This document shows positions 18,296 through 27,073 of a stretch of 64,000 nt of DNA, piece after piece. The stretch is from Dysgonomonadaceae bacterium PH5-43 (GTDB taxonomy: Bacteria > Bacteroidota > Bacteroidia > Bacteroidales > Azobacteroidaceae), in contig JARXWK010000003.1 of assembly GCA_029916745.1 (NCBI GenBank), positions 1 to 64,000 of the forward strand. The letters are read 5' to 3'. Below the pieces are notes generated by a model, which was not told the DNA's origin, made no database searches, and saw nothing but the letters and a program-made list of their open reading frames with translations. Within the stretch, counting starts at the first letter, position 1. Every line of letters begins with the position of its first letter. The position numbers were made by a program, and so were the translations under genes.

Positions 18296-19657
18296 ATGAA
18301 AAAAGATAATTCCCCTGTTTCTTTAGGAACAGAAAACATTGGGAAGCTACTTATGCAATATGCTCTTCCTGCAATTATTGCAATGACTGCTTCCTCTCTT
18401 TATAATATTACCGATAGTATATTTATCGGTCACGGTGTAGGTCATTTAGCATTATCTGGATTGGCTATAACATTCCCCTTAATGAATCTCGGAGCAGCTT
18501 TTGGGTCGTTGGTAGGAGTTGGAGCTTCCACCCTACTATCTATACGTATGGGGCAAAAAGATTACGAAACTGCCAACAATATACTGGGTAATGTTTTTAT
18601 TCTTAACCTCATTATGGGTATAGGTTTTAGTATAGTGGCACTTATATTTCTAAATCCGCTACTTATATTTTTCGGAGCAAGCGCAGATACACTACCATAC
18701 GCTCGCGATTTTATGGAAATTATATTGCTTGGCAATGTGGTTACTCACATGTATTTAGGATTAAATGCTTTACTTCGTTCGGCAGGTAAACCGCAAAAAG
18801 CGATGATGGCAACGATATACACAGTGCTTATTAACCTTGTATTAAACCCTCTGTTTATCTTCGGCTTTGGTTGGGGCATTAAGGGTTCGGCTTTCGCCAC
18901 TGTTATATCTCAGGTTGTAGTTCTTTGCTGGCAACTACATATTTTCAATGATAAAAACTTCTTCATTCATTGGAAAAAAGGAATATACAAACTTAAAAAG
19001 AGAATAGTTATAGATGCTTTATCCATTGGCACTGCACCCTTTTGTATGAATGCCGCAAGCTGTATAATAGTTATAGTAATAAATCAGCAATTGATGAAAT
19101 ACGGAGGCGATTTAGCCGTTGGAGCCTATGGTATAGTAAATAGAATAGCCTTCCTTTTTATTATGATTGTTATGGGACTTAACCAAGGTATGCAGCCCAT
19201 TGCAGGATATAACTTCGGAGCAAAACTATACGACAGAGTTACTCAAGTATTGAAGAAAACAATAATGTTTGCAACCATTATAATGACAGTAGGATTTGCT
19301 ATCGTAGAACTATTCCCTCTTGCGGTTGCATCTATCTTCACTACCGAAAGTAGTTTGATAGAGATAGCCGTACCAGGATTAAGATTAACACTACTTATGT
19401 TTCCTTTAGTAGGTTTTCAGATGGTAACATCAACATTCTTTCAGAGTATTGGCAAACCTCAAAAAGCCATATTATTATCTTTAACCCGACAAATGATATT
19501 CTTAGTGCCTCTACTACTTATATTGCCTCGATATTTTGAAACAACAGGAGTATGGGTTAGTTTTACTATTGCCGACTCGCTGTCGATAATATTTGCAGCA
19601 ACGTTATTGTGGCACGAATTTAAGAATATTAAATCGCAAAAAGAAACAACAATTTAG
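18296..19657 (+). CDS. MATE family efflux transporter
   Basis: 453 residues with about twelve membrane helices, matching the MATE/NorM-MepA family, which exports cationic drugs or metabolites using a sodium or proton gradient. Typical blocks are YALPAIIAMTASSLYNITDSIFIG, GVGASTLLSIRMGQ, NALLRSAGKPQKAMMATI and the C-terminal-half repeat QSIGKPQKAI. The ATG at 18296 (MKKDNSPVSLGTENIGKLL) is preferred: the 18 codons upstream that stay open begin at a TTG and look unrelated to the family. The cytidylate-kinase-like gene follows after 21 bases. Confidence 0.9.
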   Translation: MKKDNSPVSLGTENIGKLLMQYALPAIIAMTASSLYNITDSIFIGHGVGHLALSGLAITFPLMNLGAAFGSLVGVGASTLLSIRMGQKDYETANNILGNVFILNLIMGIGFSIVALIFLNPLLIFFGASADTLPYARDFMEIILLGNVVTHMYLGLNALLRSAGKPQKAMMATIYTVLINLVLNPLFIFGFGWGIKGSAFATVISQVVVLCWQLHIFNDKNFFIHWKKGIYKLKKRIVIDALSIGTAPFCMNAASCIIVIVINQQLMKYGGDLAVGAYGIVNRIAFLFIMIVMGLNQGMQPIAGYNFGAKLYDRVTQVLKKTIMFATIIMTVGFAIVELFPLAVASIFTTESSLIEIAVPGLRLTLLMFPLVGFQMVTSTFFQSIGKPQKAILLSLTRQMIFLVPLLLILPRYFETTGVWVSFTIADSLSIIFAATLLWHEFKNIKSQKETTI

Positions 19658-19678
19658 CAAACTTCAATCTTTTATATC

Positions 19679-20287
19679 ATGAATAATTATATAATAACCA
19701 TTGGTAGAGAATTAGGTAGCGGAGGCAAGCTATTAGGAGAAATGTTATCGAAAGAGCTAAACATACCTTGTTACGACAAAGAGCTAATAGCTCTTGCTTC
19801 TAAAGAAAGCGGCTTAGGCACAGAGTTTTTCGAAAAAGCCGATGAAAAGAGCAGTCACAGTATATTCGGGTCTCTATTCGGCTCACGCTCAGGATTTATA
19901 GGCGATTCATCAAACAACTACCTCTCTAACGAAACTCTATTTAAGATACAAAGTGATGTTATAAAAAATTTAGCAGAAAAAAGTTCGTGTATATTCGTAG
20001 GTCGTTGTGCCGATTATATTCTAAGAGATAACAAAAACCTACTAAGTATATTCGTAAGCGCAAACCTCGACAATCGCATCAACACAATATCTCAAAACAA
20101 TAATATCTCAAAAACCGAAGCTCAAACTTTAATTGAACAAACAGATAAGAAAAGAGCAAACTACTACAACTACTTTAGTAACAAAACTTGGGGAATGGCT
20201 GCTTCTTACGACTTATGTTTTAATTCGTCTAAAATAACTATGGAACGTATTATTGAGTTTGTGAAGCCACATTTAACAAAAACTTAA
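19679..20287 (+). CDS. Cytidylate kinase-like family protein (AAA_26)
   Basis: 202 residues. The N terminus IITIGRELGSGGKLLGEMLSKEL is the P-loop-like glycine-rich segment of this family, and CIFVGRCADYIL and KKRANYYNYFS follow. The family is related to cytidylate kinase, but substrates are unproven. It lies 21 bases after the MATE gene and is probably co-transcribed with it, ending before the pst promoter. Confidence 0.8.
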   Translation: MNNYIITIGRELGSGGKLLGEMLSKELNIPCYDKELIALASKESGLGTEFFEKADEKSSHSIFGSLFGSRSGFIGDSSNNYLSNETLFKIQSDVIKNLAEKSSCIFVGRCADYILRDNKNLLSIFVSANLDNRINTISQNNNISKTEAQTLIEQTDKKRANYYNYFSNKTWGMAASYDLCFNSSKITMERIIEFVKPHLTKT

Positions 20288-20320
20288 CAAAAAAACAAAG
20301 CACTTCAATTATATCTGAGT

Positions 20321-20328
20321 TACATTTG
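20321..20328 (+). promoter_or_regulatory. Putative -7 box of the pst operon
   Basis: TACATTTG fits TAnnTTTG, 18 bases before the pstS start at 20347. No clear TTTG is seen at -33, which could suit an activator-dependent (PhoB-like) promoter; that is inference. Confidence 0.5.
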
Positions 20329-20346
20329 TATTTAGAAATATAAGTT

Positions 20347-21381
20347 ATGGCAAATACACATAAACTATCTTGGATAATATTGCTATTTTCTATTTGTTTA
20401 AGTATTTGTAGTTGTAAAAAAGATAAAGACCCTACATTATCGAGTATAGGAGCAACATTCGCACTGCCGTTTTATGGTGCTGTTTTTGATAAATATTATA
20501 AAGAAACAGGCATAAAAATAAAAACAACGGGAATATCAAGCGGAGCTGGATTACGAACACTACAAGACAAAACTATAGACTTTGCCTATTCGGAGGCAAT
20601 AATAAGCGAAAAGGAATTAAATGAATTTAATGCCGAACTACTTATTATCCCTACCTGTTTAGGTGGAGTGGTTATTCCTTTTAACATTCCTGGTGTTGAC
20701 AAACTAAACCTAAGCGGAAACATTCTTGCCGATATTTTTATGAATAAAATAGAATATTGGGACAACAAAGCTATCAAAGCCATAAACCCTAACGTTAAGC
20801 TCCCTCACCTAAAAATTACAATAGTTTATAGATACAATGGTAGCGGAACTTCGTATATTCTATCTAATTATCTTAACAACGCAAGCAACGAATGGAAAAC
20901 ATCAAGAGGCATAAGTAGGTCTTTAAATATTAAAAATGGTATAGCAGTCGAAAGCGGCATAAGAATAGCTTCCTCTGTTGCCGAAATAGAAGGAGCCATA
21001 GGATATACCAACGCCGAATACTCAGAAATATTTAATCTCAACAATATTGCATTAGAAAATATAAGTGGTAATTATATACAGTATAGCACAGAAAGTGTTT
21101 TAGCAGCTGCCGATATAGAACTACCCGACTACCCTATTACTCTTACCAACTCAACCAACGAAAAGGCTTATCCATTAAGTTGTTATTCGTGGGTGTTCGT
21201 TTACAAAAACCAGAAGTATAAAGCACGAAGCATAGAAAAATATAATTCACTAAAAAACTTTATTGAGTTTCTGATAAGCGAAGACGTACAAAATGTGGCT
21301 AACAAATTAAACTACATTCCCCTACCCGACAATGCTTTGGTTAAGGCTAAAGAGTTGATTAATGAAATGGAGTGGAAATAA
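20347..21381 (+). CDS. pstS: Phosphate ABC transporter substrate-binding lipoprotein
   Basis: 344 residues with a lipoprotein signal ending SICSC (Cys22 or Cys24), so it is anchored in a membrane facing the periplasm. It binds inorganic phosphate for the PstCAB importer. The PstS pattern is recognisable: SIGATFALPFYGAVFDKY, SSGAGLRTLQDKTIDFAYSEA, VYRYNGSGTSYILSNYL, and EGAIGYTNAEY. In the usual GASD box, whose Asp contacts phosphate, the sequence reads AYSE, an Asp-to-Glu change by eye alignment. It is the first gene of pstSCAB-phoU-phoBR. Confidence 0.88.
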   Translation: MANTHKLSWIILLFSICLSICSCKKDKDPTLSSIGATFALPFYGAVFDKYYKETGIKIKTTGISSGAGLRTLQDKTIDFAYSEAIISEKELNEFNAELLIIPTCLGGVVIPFNIPGVDKLNLSGNILADIFMNKIEYWDNKAIKAINPNVKLPHLKITIVYRYNGSGTSYILSNYLNNASNEWKTSRGISRSLNIKNGIAVESGIRIASSVAEIEGAIGYTNAEYSEIFNLNNIALENISGNYIQYSTESVLAAADIELPDYPITLTNSTNEKAYPLSCYSWVFVYKNQKYKARSIEKYNSLKNFIEFLISEDVQNVANKLNYIPLPDNALVKAKELINEMEWK

Positions 21382-21390
21382 ACATTAAAA

Positions 21391-22254
21391 ATGTATATGG
21401 ATAAAGTATTCAGAACAATATTATTCGCATCTGCATTCCTATCACTTTTATTAGTAGCAGGAATACTTCTTTCGCTGGTAATAGAGTCTGTTCCTGCTCT
21501 AAAACATATCGGATTATTTGAATTTATTTCTTCTTCTAAATGGGATTCTCACTATGAACAAGAACACTACGGAACACTTTCTTTTCTTATTGCCACCTTT
21601 GTTACATCTATAATAGCAATGCTCATATCATTCCCATTCTCTATGTCTCTAACAATACTAAACGGAGGATATTTTGCAGAAACTAAATTTGCCTATATAT
21701 TAAATCTCATTATAAATTTCTTTGCAAATATACCATCAATATTATGGGGTATATTAGGTTATTTCAGTTTACGACCTATACTTATTTCGTTAGATATAGG
21801 GGTGCAAGGATTAGGTATAATAACTGCATCTATTGTATTAGCTATAATGATAACCCCAATAACAACATCGTTATGCTTAGACCTGATAAACAAGGTACCT
21901 TTTAATATCAAAGAAGCTGCATATAGCTTAGGTGCCTCGCCATTTGAAGTTATAAGTAAAATTTGCTTACCTTATTTAAAGAAAGAAATTGTAGCTACAT
22001 ATTTATTTGCATTTGGTAGAATACTTGGCGAAACTATGATTATTGTAATGCTTATAGGTAATAACAACCATTTACCCACTTCAATAGCCGATACGAGCAA
22101 CACTATGAGTAGTATAATTTTATTTCAGTTTGGCTCGGCAAGCGACCTTAAATTCAGTTCTTTATTTGCAATAAGTTTATTATTGTTTATTATAACAACC
22201 ATAATTAATTCTATAGTTATAAATATGCTAAAAGGAAGAAAATATGGATCATAA
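21391..22254 (+). CDS. pstC: Phosphate ABC transporter permease PstC
   Basis: 287 residues with about six membrane helices. The permease coupling motif is EAAYSLGASPFEVISKICLPYLKKEI (about residues 175-200), and GRILGETMIIVMLIGN carries the conserved Gly-Glu-Thr. It forms the inner-membrane channel with PstA. Two in-frame ATGs (21391, 21397) are possible starts. It lies 9 bases after pstS and overlaps pstA by 11 bases. Confidence 0.9.
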   Translation: MYMDKVFRTILFASAFLSLLLVAGILLSLVIESVPALKHIGLFEFISSSKWDSHYEQEHYGTLSFLIATFVTSIIAMLISFPFSMSLTILNGGYFAETKFAYILNLIINFFANIPSILWGILGYFSLRPILISLDIGVQGLGIITASIVLAIMITPITTSLCLDLINKVPFNIKEAAYSLGASPFEVISKICLPYLKKEIVATYLFAFGRILGETMIIVMLIGNNNHLPTSIADTSNTMSSIILFQFGSASDLKFSSLFAISLLLFIITTIINSIVINMLKGRKYGS

Positions 22255-23119
22255 TAAAACATATCGCAATATTATCAATAAGTTTTACTTAGTAGTAGTC
22301 TGTGTCTTTTCGGCAATCACCCTACTACCTTCATTCGTGATTGTGTTTAATCTGATAAAGAATGGCATTGCTTACATCGACATAGATTTCTTAATAAAAA
22401 ACCAACCATCTATAACAGAAATTATGTGGCAACGAATAAACAACAGTTCTGTAATTGATGGAGGTATTGCAAATGCCATTTTAGGAACTCTATATATGGT
22501 ATCAATAGGAATGTTTATCGCTATACCTTTAGGGATATTTGCGGGGATATATTTAACAAACAGTAAGAGAACCATACTTACTAACATATTAAATTATTCT
22601 TTTAATTTAATTAGTGTAACACCACATATCATTATAGGTTTAGTTGTTTATTTATGGATTGCTAAACCATTTAACACGTTCTCTGCTTTAGCAGGAGGCT
22701 TTTCTATTGCATTTATAACCTTCCCTTTTATGACTAAACAAACCATAACGGTGCTTAATAAGATACCTAAAGGAATTACAGAAGCCGGATTAGCTTTAGG
22801 ATTAAATTACAGTTCTGTTATTTTAAGAATTGTAATACCTTTAGCAAAAAGAGGATTATTAGCTGGTGCGTTTCTATCCATATCTAAAGCTTTAGGGATA
22901 ACAACTCCTCTAATTATTACGGCACTTGGTTCGTCGTATGTAAATTGGGATATACTTAAGCCGACAGCATCATTAACGCTATCATTATGGAATCTTTTTA
23001 ATAATCCTAATATGATAAACTTTATGTGGGCTACGGCTTTATTGCTGTTAATCTTAATCACATTTTTTTATTGTATTGGTAAACATCTAAATCGAGAATG
23101 GGAAAAGAAAATCATATAA
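22244..23119 (+). CDS. pstA: Phosphate ABC transporter permease PstA
   Basis: 291 residues with about six membrane helices. The EAA loop is TEAGLALGLNYSSVILRIVIPLAKRGL. The following helix reads SKALGITTPLI where PstA normally has a Gly-Glu-Thr-Ala-Pro block, so the conserved Glu is replaced by Ile. It overlaps pstC by 11 and pstB by 22 bases, indicating translational coupling. Confidence 0.88.
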   Translation: MDHNKTYRNIINKFYLVVVCVFSAITLLPSFVIVFNLIKNGIAYIDIDFLIKNQPSITEIMWQRINNSSVIDGGIANAILGTLYMVSIGMFIAIPLGIFAGIYLTNSKRTILTNILNYSFNLISVTPHIIIGLVVYLWIAKPFNTFSALAGGFSIAFITFPFMTKQTITVLNKIPKGITEAGLALGLNYSSVILRIVIPLAKRGLLAGAFLSISKALGITTPLIITALGSSYVNWDILKPTASLTLSLWNLFNNPNMINFMWATALLLLILITFFYCIGKHLNREWEKKII

Positions 23120-23880
23120 CACAAAGCATATTAGAGATAAAAAATCTTAATGTTTATTCTTCAATAACAAATAAACATATAATAAAAGACTTATCTTTAT
23201 CTATAGCTCCTAATACTGTAACAACTGTAATAGGGTCGCCTATGTCTGGTAAAAGCATTTTACTTAAAGCTATAAACAGGCTTAACGACTTACAAAACGA
23301 TATTAAATCTAAAGGAGAAATATATTTCAAACAAGAAAATATTAACAATATCAATATTGTTGAATTAAGACAAAAAATAGGTTTTGTGTTTAAAGACCCT
23401 CAAGTATTCCCCCACCTTAGCATATTCGATAATGTTATATCTGGTTACACTCTTAACAGAGTTAGGTTATCTAAAGATGAAAAGAATTATATTGTAGAAA
23501 GATGCCTGAACGATGTAGCCCTGTGGGATAATCTGAAAGACGACTTAAATAAAAAACCAGATTTCTTAACTAAAGGAGAACAGCAGCGATTGTGTATTGC
23601 AAGGGCTATAGCTCTAAACCCCGAAGTAATATTAATGGAAGAGCCTACTTCGTTTATGAGCGCATATTGCACAAACAAAATAGAGGAGATGATACACAAA
23701 TATAAAGAAAATACAACTATAATAATATCAACAAGTAAACTATCGCAAGCTGCAAGATTATCAGACTTCGCCTTGTATCTCGAAAATGGAGAACTTATCG
23801 AACACAACGAAACGTCTAAACTATTGTGGCACCCTAAAGATAAGAGAACCGAGAAATTTATTATTAATCAAATAGATTGA
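23098..23880 (+). CDS. pstB: PstB-like phosphate ABC transporter ATP-binding protein with altered catalytic motifs
   Basis: 260 residues in the pstB position, recognisable from VIGSPMSGKS (intact Walker A), the ALWDNLKD segment and QQRLCIARAIALNPEVILM. Several ABC hallmarks are changed. The Q-loop Gln is Lys99 (GFVFKD). The signature is LTKGE (157-161) instead of LSGGQ. Walker B has Glu181 for Asp before the catalytic Glu182. The D-loop is SFMS instead of SALD. The switch histidine is Ser213 (IISTSK). The frame is intact and coupled to pstA. It may be a slow or regulatory ATPase; loss of transport activity is possible. Confidence 0.85.
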   Translation: MGKENHITQSILEIKNLNVYSSITNKHIIKDLSLSIAPNTVTTVIGSPMSGKSILLKAINRLNDLQNDIKSKGEIYFKQENINNINIVELRQKIGFVFKDPQVFPHLSIFDNVISGYTLNRVRLSKDEKNYIVERCLNDVALWDNLKDDLNKKPDFLTKGEQQRLCIARAIALNPEVILMEEPTSFMSAYCTNKIEEMIHKYKENTTIIISTSKLSQAARLSDFALYLENGELIEHNETSKLLWHPKDKRTEKFIINQID

Positions 23881-23884
23881 AAAT

Positions 23885-24577
23885 ATGTATTCTATCAAAA
23901 AGAAATCACACTTTGAGGAATTGTATCACGACTTTGAACAACTTTCTGTAGCATTACTAAAACAATTAAAATTAGCACAGTATGTTTTAGAGAATGGTTG
24001 GAACCAACAAACAGAAGAAGAAACCGAAGATAATGATATTATGATAAACGATTTAGAGGTTAAAATCACAGATATATTCCCTATATTAATCACATTGTAT
24101 GCTCCTAAAGCCAAAGAATTAAGAAATATTATTTCGTGCCACGAAGCAACTATGTTTATCGAATTTATAGCAAACATATCTAAAAGCATAATTTACGATA
24201 TTAAACCTTTAGACTTTAACACTGAAGAATTAGAAGAATTAAGAAATATAATCAGTAACATATTTACAAGATTAAAAGAGAAGGTAAACGCTGCAACTTA
24301 TTCGTATCACAAAAACGATAAAGAACAAGCTATAAACATACTTAACTCTAAAAACGAAGTTAAGGAATTAGTATTAGAACTAAAAGAAAACATTATAGCT
24401 TCTTTCCAAGATATTGCATTGTCGGCACAAGACCTTTTAACGATAATAACATTAAATAAAATAGCTCAATCGTTAGAAAAAATAGATATTCATACTCTAA
24501 ATATCGCAAAAGCAACTATATTTGCAATAGATGGAATTAATATGAGATATAAAAACATTCAAAGTAAAGTATTATGA
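23885..24577 (+). CDS. phoU: PhoU-like phosphate signalling protein, divergent
   Basis: 230 residues, nearly all helical, with the two-fold repeated three-helix plan of PhoU (MINDLEVKITDIFPILITLYAPKAKELRNIIS in the first half). PhoU links the Pst transporter to the PhoR kinase. The metal-binding ExxxD boxes are weak: EFIANIS in the first repeat and EKIDIHTLNIA in the second, where ERIGD-type motifs are usual. It starts 4 bases after pstB and overlaps the response regulator (ATGA). Confidence 0.78.
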   Translation: MYSIKKKSHFEELYHDFEQLSVALLKQLKLAQYVLENGWNQQTEEETEDNDIMINDLEVKITDIFPILITLYAPKAKELRNIISCHEATMFIEFIANISKSIIYDIKPLDFNTEELEELRNIISNIFTRLKEKVNAATYSYHKNDKEQAINILNSKNEVKELVLELKENIIASFQDIALSAQDLLTIITLNKIAQSLEKIDIHTLNIAKATIFAIDGINMRYKNIQSKVL

Positions 24578-25281
24578 CAAGGTTATTGATAGTAGACGAT
24601 GAAGCTGATATTCGGGAAATACTGCAGTTTAACTTAGAAAACGAAGGTTTTATTATCGACACAGCAGCTTCAGGCGAGGAAGCTTTAGAAAAGCTTACTC
24701 CCGAACACAAATTAATATTATTAGATGTTATGATGGGGGGAATGTCGGGATTTCACGTTGCTGAAAAATGCAGAAAGAGCGGCATACTAACGCCTATAAT
24801 CTTCCTAACAGCAAGAACTTCTGAGAATGATTTACTTACAGGATTTTCTGTAGGTGCCGACGACTATATTGTAAAACCTTTCTCCATAAAAGAGGTGATA
24901 GCTCGCGTAAAAGCTATTACACGAAGAGAGTATGAAACAAAAGCCGTAGAAAAAGAAGAAAAAGAAATTATTACAATAGGCGATTTAGAAATTAATCTAA
25001 TAACCAAACAACTATATATAAAAGAAGAAGAAATTGTTCTTACAAAAAAAGAATTTGAAATCTTAAGCCTATTAATGCAATACCCACAAAAAATATTCAC
25101 AAGAAAAGAAATATTAGACCACGTTTGGCAAGACGAGAGTTTTGTGCTAGAAAGAACCGTTGATGTACACGTTGCTCGCTTAAGAAAAAAACTAAACGAA
25201 TACGGCGCATATATCACAAACAAATCAGGCTATGGATATTCTTTTAACGATAACATAAGAATTGTAGAGAATGAAAATTAA
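24574..25281 (+). CDS. phoB: PhoB-like response regulator (OmpR family)
   Basis: 235 residues. The receiver domain has the acidic pair Asp8-Asp9, phospho-acceptor Asp51 (LILLDVMMGG), Thr79 and Lys101 (DDYIVKPF). A winged-helix DNA-binding domain follows (LTKKEFEILSLLMQYPQKIFTRKEIL through VDVHVARLRKKL). Its place between phoU and the kinase gene indicates control of the phosphate regulon. It overlaps the kinase gene by 11 bases. Confidence 0.9.
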   Translation: MTRLLIVDDEADIREILQFNLENEGFIIDTAASGEEALEKLTPEHKLILLDVMMGGMSGFHVAEKCRKSGILTPIIFLTARTSENDLLTGFSVGADDYIVKPFSIKEVIARVKAITRREYETKAVEKEEKEIITIGDLEINLITKQLYIKEEEIVLTKKEFEILSLLMQYPQKIFTRKEILDHVWQDESFVLERTVDVHVARLRKKLNEYGAYITNKSGYGYSFNDNIRIVENEN

Positions 25282-27001
25282 GTTCAGAGAACGTTTGTAT
25301 ATAGGTTTCTTAGCTGTATTTACTATATACACATTAGTCTTTATAGTCTTTATAGTTTTTATCTTTATTAGAGACAAAAACTATAAAGACGAAGTAATTT
25401 ATAAAACACAAGATATATACATAACCGAAACCGCAAACTATATAACTCTTAACAATATAGATGAAAACAATATAAACGAGCTGGCTCAAATAAATGAAAT
25501 ATTCCCTAAAGAATTGAGAGTTTCAATACTTAACAAAGATGGATATATTATATACGACAACATATTACCTGAATCGGAATGGACTAGTACTCGTAAGGAA
25601 AACTTAGAAGTCAGACACGCTTTAATAAGTGGTGAAGGAAAAAACATTAGAACAAACGAATTTAATAAAAAGACATATATATTTTATGCCAAGCTACACA
25701 ACAACCTAATTATTAGAGTTGGTTACGAATACGGAGTAAAAATTATTAAAACTAACTTCTATTTCTGGTGCGCTGTTGCTTTGTTGTATATAACAATGCT
25801 TATTTTCTTAACTTCGTTCTACAAGAAGTATGGCAGTGCAATTAAAGACTTAAAGAAATTCGTACTATCGTATTACAACGATGAAATTAAACCAAGCAAA
25901 ACAATATCAGACGATGATTTGGGCGACATACAAAACTTAATAATAAAACTAAACAACAAACTCGAAACAAATAAAAAAGATGTAGAAGTAGAAAAAGAAA
26001 AACTACTACAACACCTTCAATATGCCGAAGAAGGTATATCGTTTTTTACTTTCGACAGAAAAAACATATACACCAATTCTCGCTTTATTCAATATCTGAA
26101 TGTTTTATTAGAAACACCTACTTTCGACGTTAACAGCATATTCAGCAATCCCCTATTTAGCGAAGTTGTAAACTACCTTAGAGGGGCTAAGAAAGAAAAA
26201 ACTTTTAAGACAAAAATAGCCAGCAACGGAAGATACTTCCTTCTAAAAGTTATAGTATTCGAAGATAAAAGCTTCGAGATAATACTAAAAGACATAACTC
26301 AAACAGAAAAAGCTCATTTAGATAGAACTCAGATAACAAACAACATAGCTCACGAGCTAAGAACTCCCGTTACGAGTGTTAGAGGATACTTAGAAACCCT
26401 TATAGAAAATGAAACTATTAATCCTGAAAAACAAAGAGAGTTTATAAGTAGAGCCTACTCTCAAATTAATCGATTAACGGAAATCATACAAGATGTTGCT
26501 CTTCTTTCTAAAGTATCAGATATTTCAAGGCAATTAGAAAAAGAAGATATTAATATCTACGAACTACTTGAAGAACTAATTGCAATAGACTCTTCCGAAA
26601 AAATAAAAGATAACAATAGTAAGGTGGTTCTCGAAATGGATAAAAACATAGTCGTTAAAGGCAATCGCACCCTGCTGGCTTCTGCTTTAAGAAACTTAGG
26701 ACACAATGCTCTTAAATATGCTGGCGAAGGAATTACTATTACAATTAATTGCTATGCCGAAGACGAAGAATTTTATTATTTCTCTTTCTCAGACAATGGA
26801 ATAGGTGTAAAAGAAGAATACCTACCTAAAATATTTGAACGCTTCTTTAGAGGAGACGAAGGTCGAACCCGAGATCAAGGCGGCTCAGGATTAGGACTTT
26901 CTATTGTAAGAGATGCCATAGAGTTTCATCACGGCGAGATAATAGCAAAAAACAAAACCGAAGGAGGTTTAGAGTTCTTATTTTCTATTCGCAAGTATTA
27001 A
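25271..27001 (+). CDS. phoR: PhoR-like sensor histidine kinase
   Basis: 576 residues. There are two membrane helices (about 10-33 and 164-186) flanking a periplasmic domain, then a linker/PAS-like region. The dimerisation domain has His361 (NIAHELRTPVTSVRGYLETL). The ATP-binding domain shows the N box (LGHNALKYAG), FSDNGIGVKEEYL, the F box FERFFRGDEGR and GGSGLGLSIV. It should phosphorylate the adjacent PhoB-like regulator. Confidence 0.9.
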   Translation: MKIKFRERLYIGFLAVFTIYTLVFIVFIVFIFIRDKNYKDEVIYKTQDIYITETANYITLNNIDENNINELAQINEIFPKELRVSILNKDGYIIYDNILPESEWTSTRKENLEVRHALISGEGKNIRTNEFNKKTYIFYAKLHNNLIIRVGYEYGVKIIKTNFYFWCAVALLYITMLIFLTSFYKKYGSAIKDLKKFVLSYYNDEIKPSKTISDDDLGDIQNLIIKLNNKLETNKKDVEVEKEKLLQHLQYAEEGISFFTFDRKNIYTNSRFIQYLNVLLETPTFDVNSIFSNPLFSEVVNYLRGAKKEKTFKTKIASNGRYFLLKVIVFEDKSFEIILKDITQTEKAHLDRTQITNNIAHELRTPVTSVRGYLETLIENETINPEKQREFISRAYSQINRLTEIIQDVALLSKVSDISRQLEKEDINIYELLEELIAIDSSEKIKDNNSKVVLEMDKNIVVKGNRTLLASALRNLGHNALKYAGEGITITINCYAEDEEFYYFSFSDNGIGVKEEYLPKIFERFFRGDEGRTRDQGGSGLGLSIVRDAIEFHHGEIIAKNKTEGGLEFLFSIRKY

Positions 27002-27041
27002 TAAAATATCTTAAATCACTTCTTTTTATAAGTTCAACGTT

Positions 27042-27049
27042 TACCTTTG
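27042..27049 (+). promoter_or_regulatory. Putative -7 box of the metallophosphoesterase gene
   Basis: TACCTTTG overlaps the TTG at 27047 that begins the open frame, which argues that the TTG is not the start codon and that translation begins at the ATG at 27074. Confidence 0.55.
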
Positions 27050-27073
27050 CAGGCTAAACAAATTGATCACATT

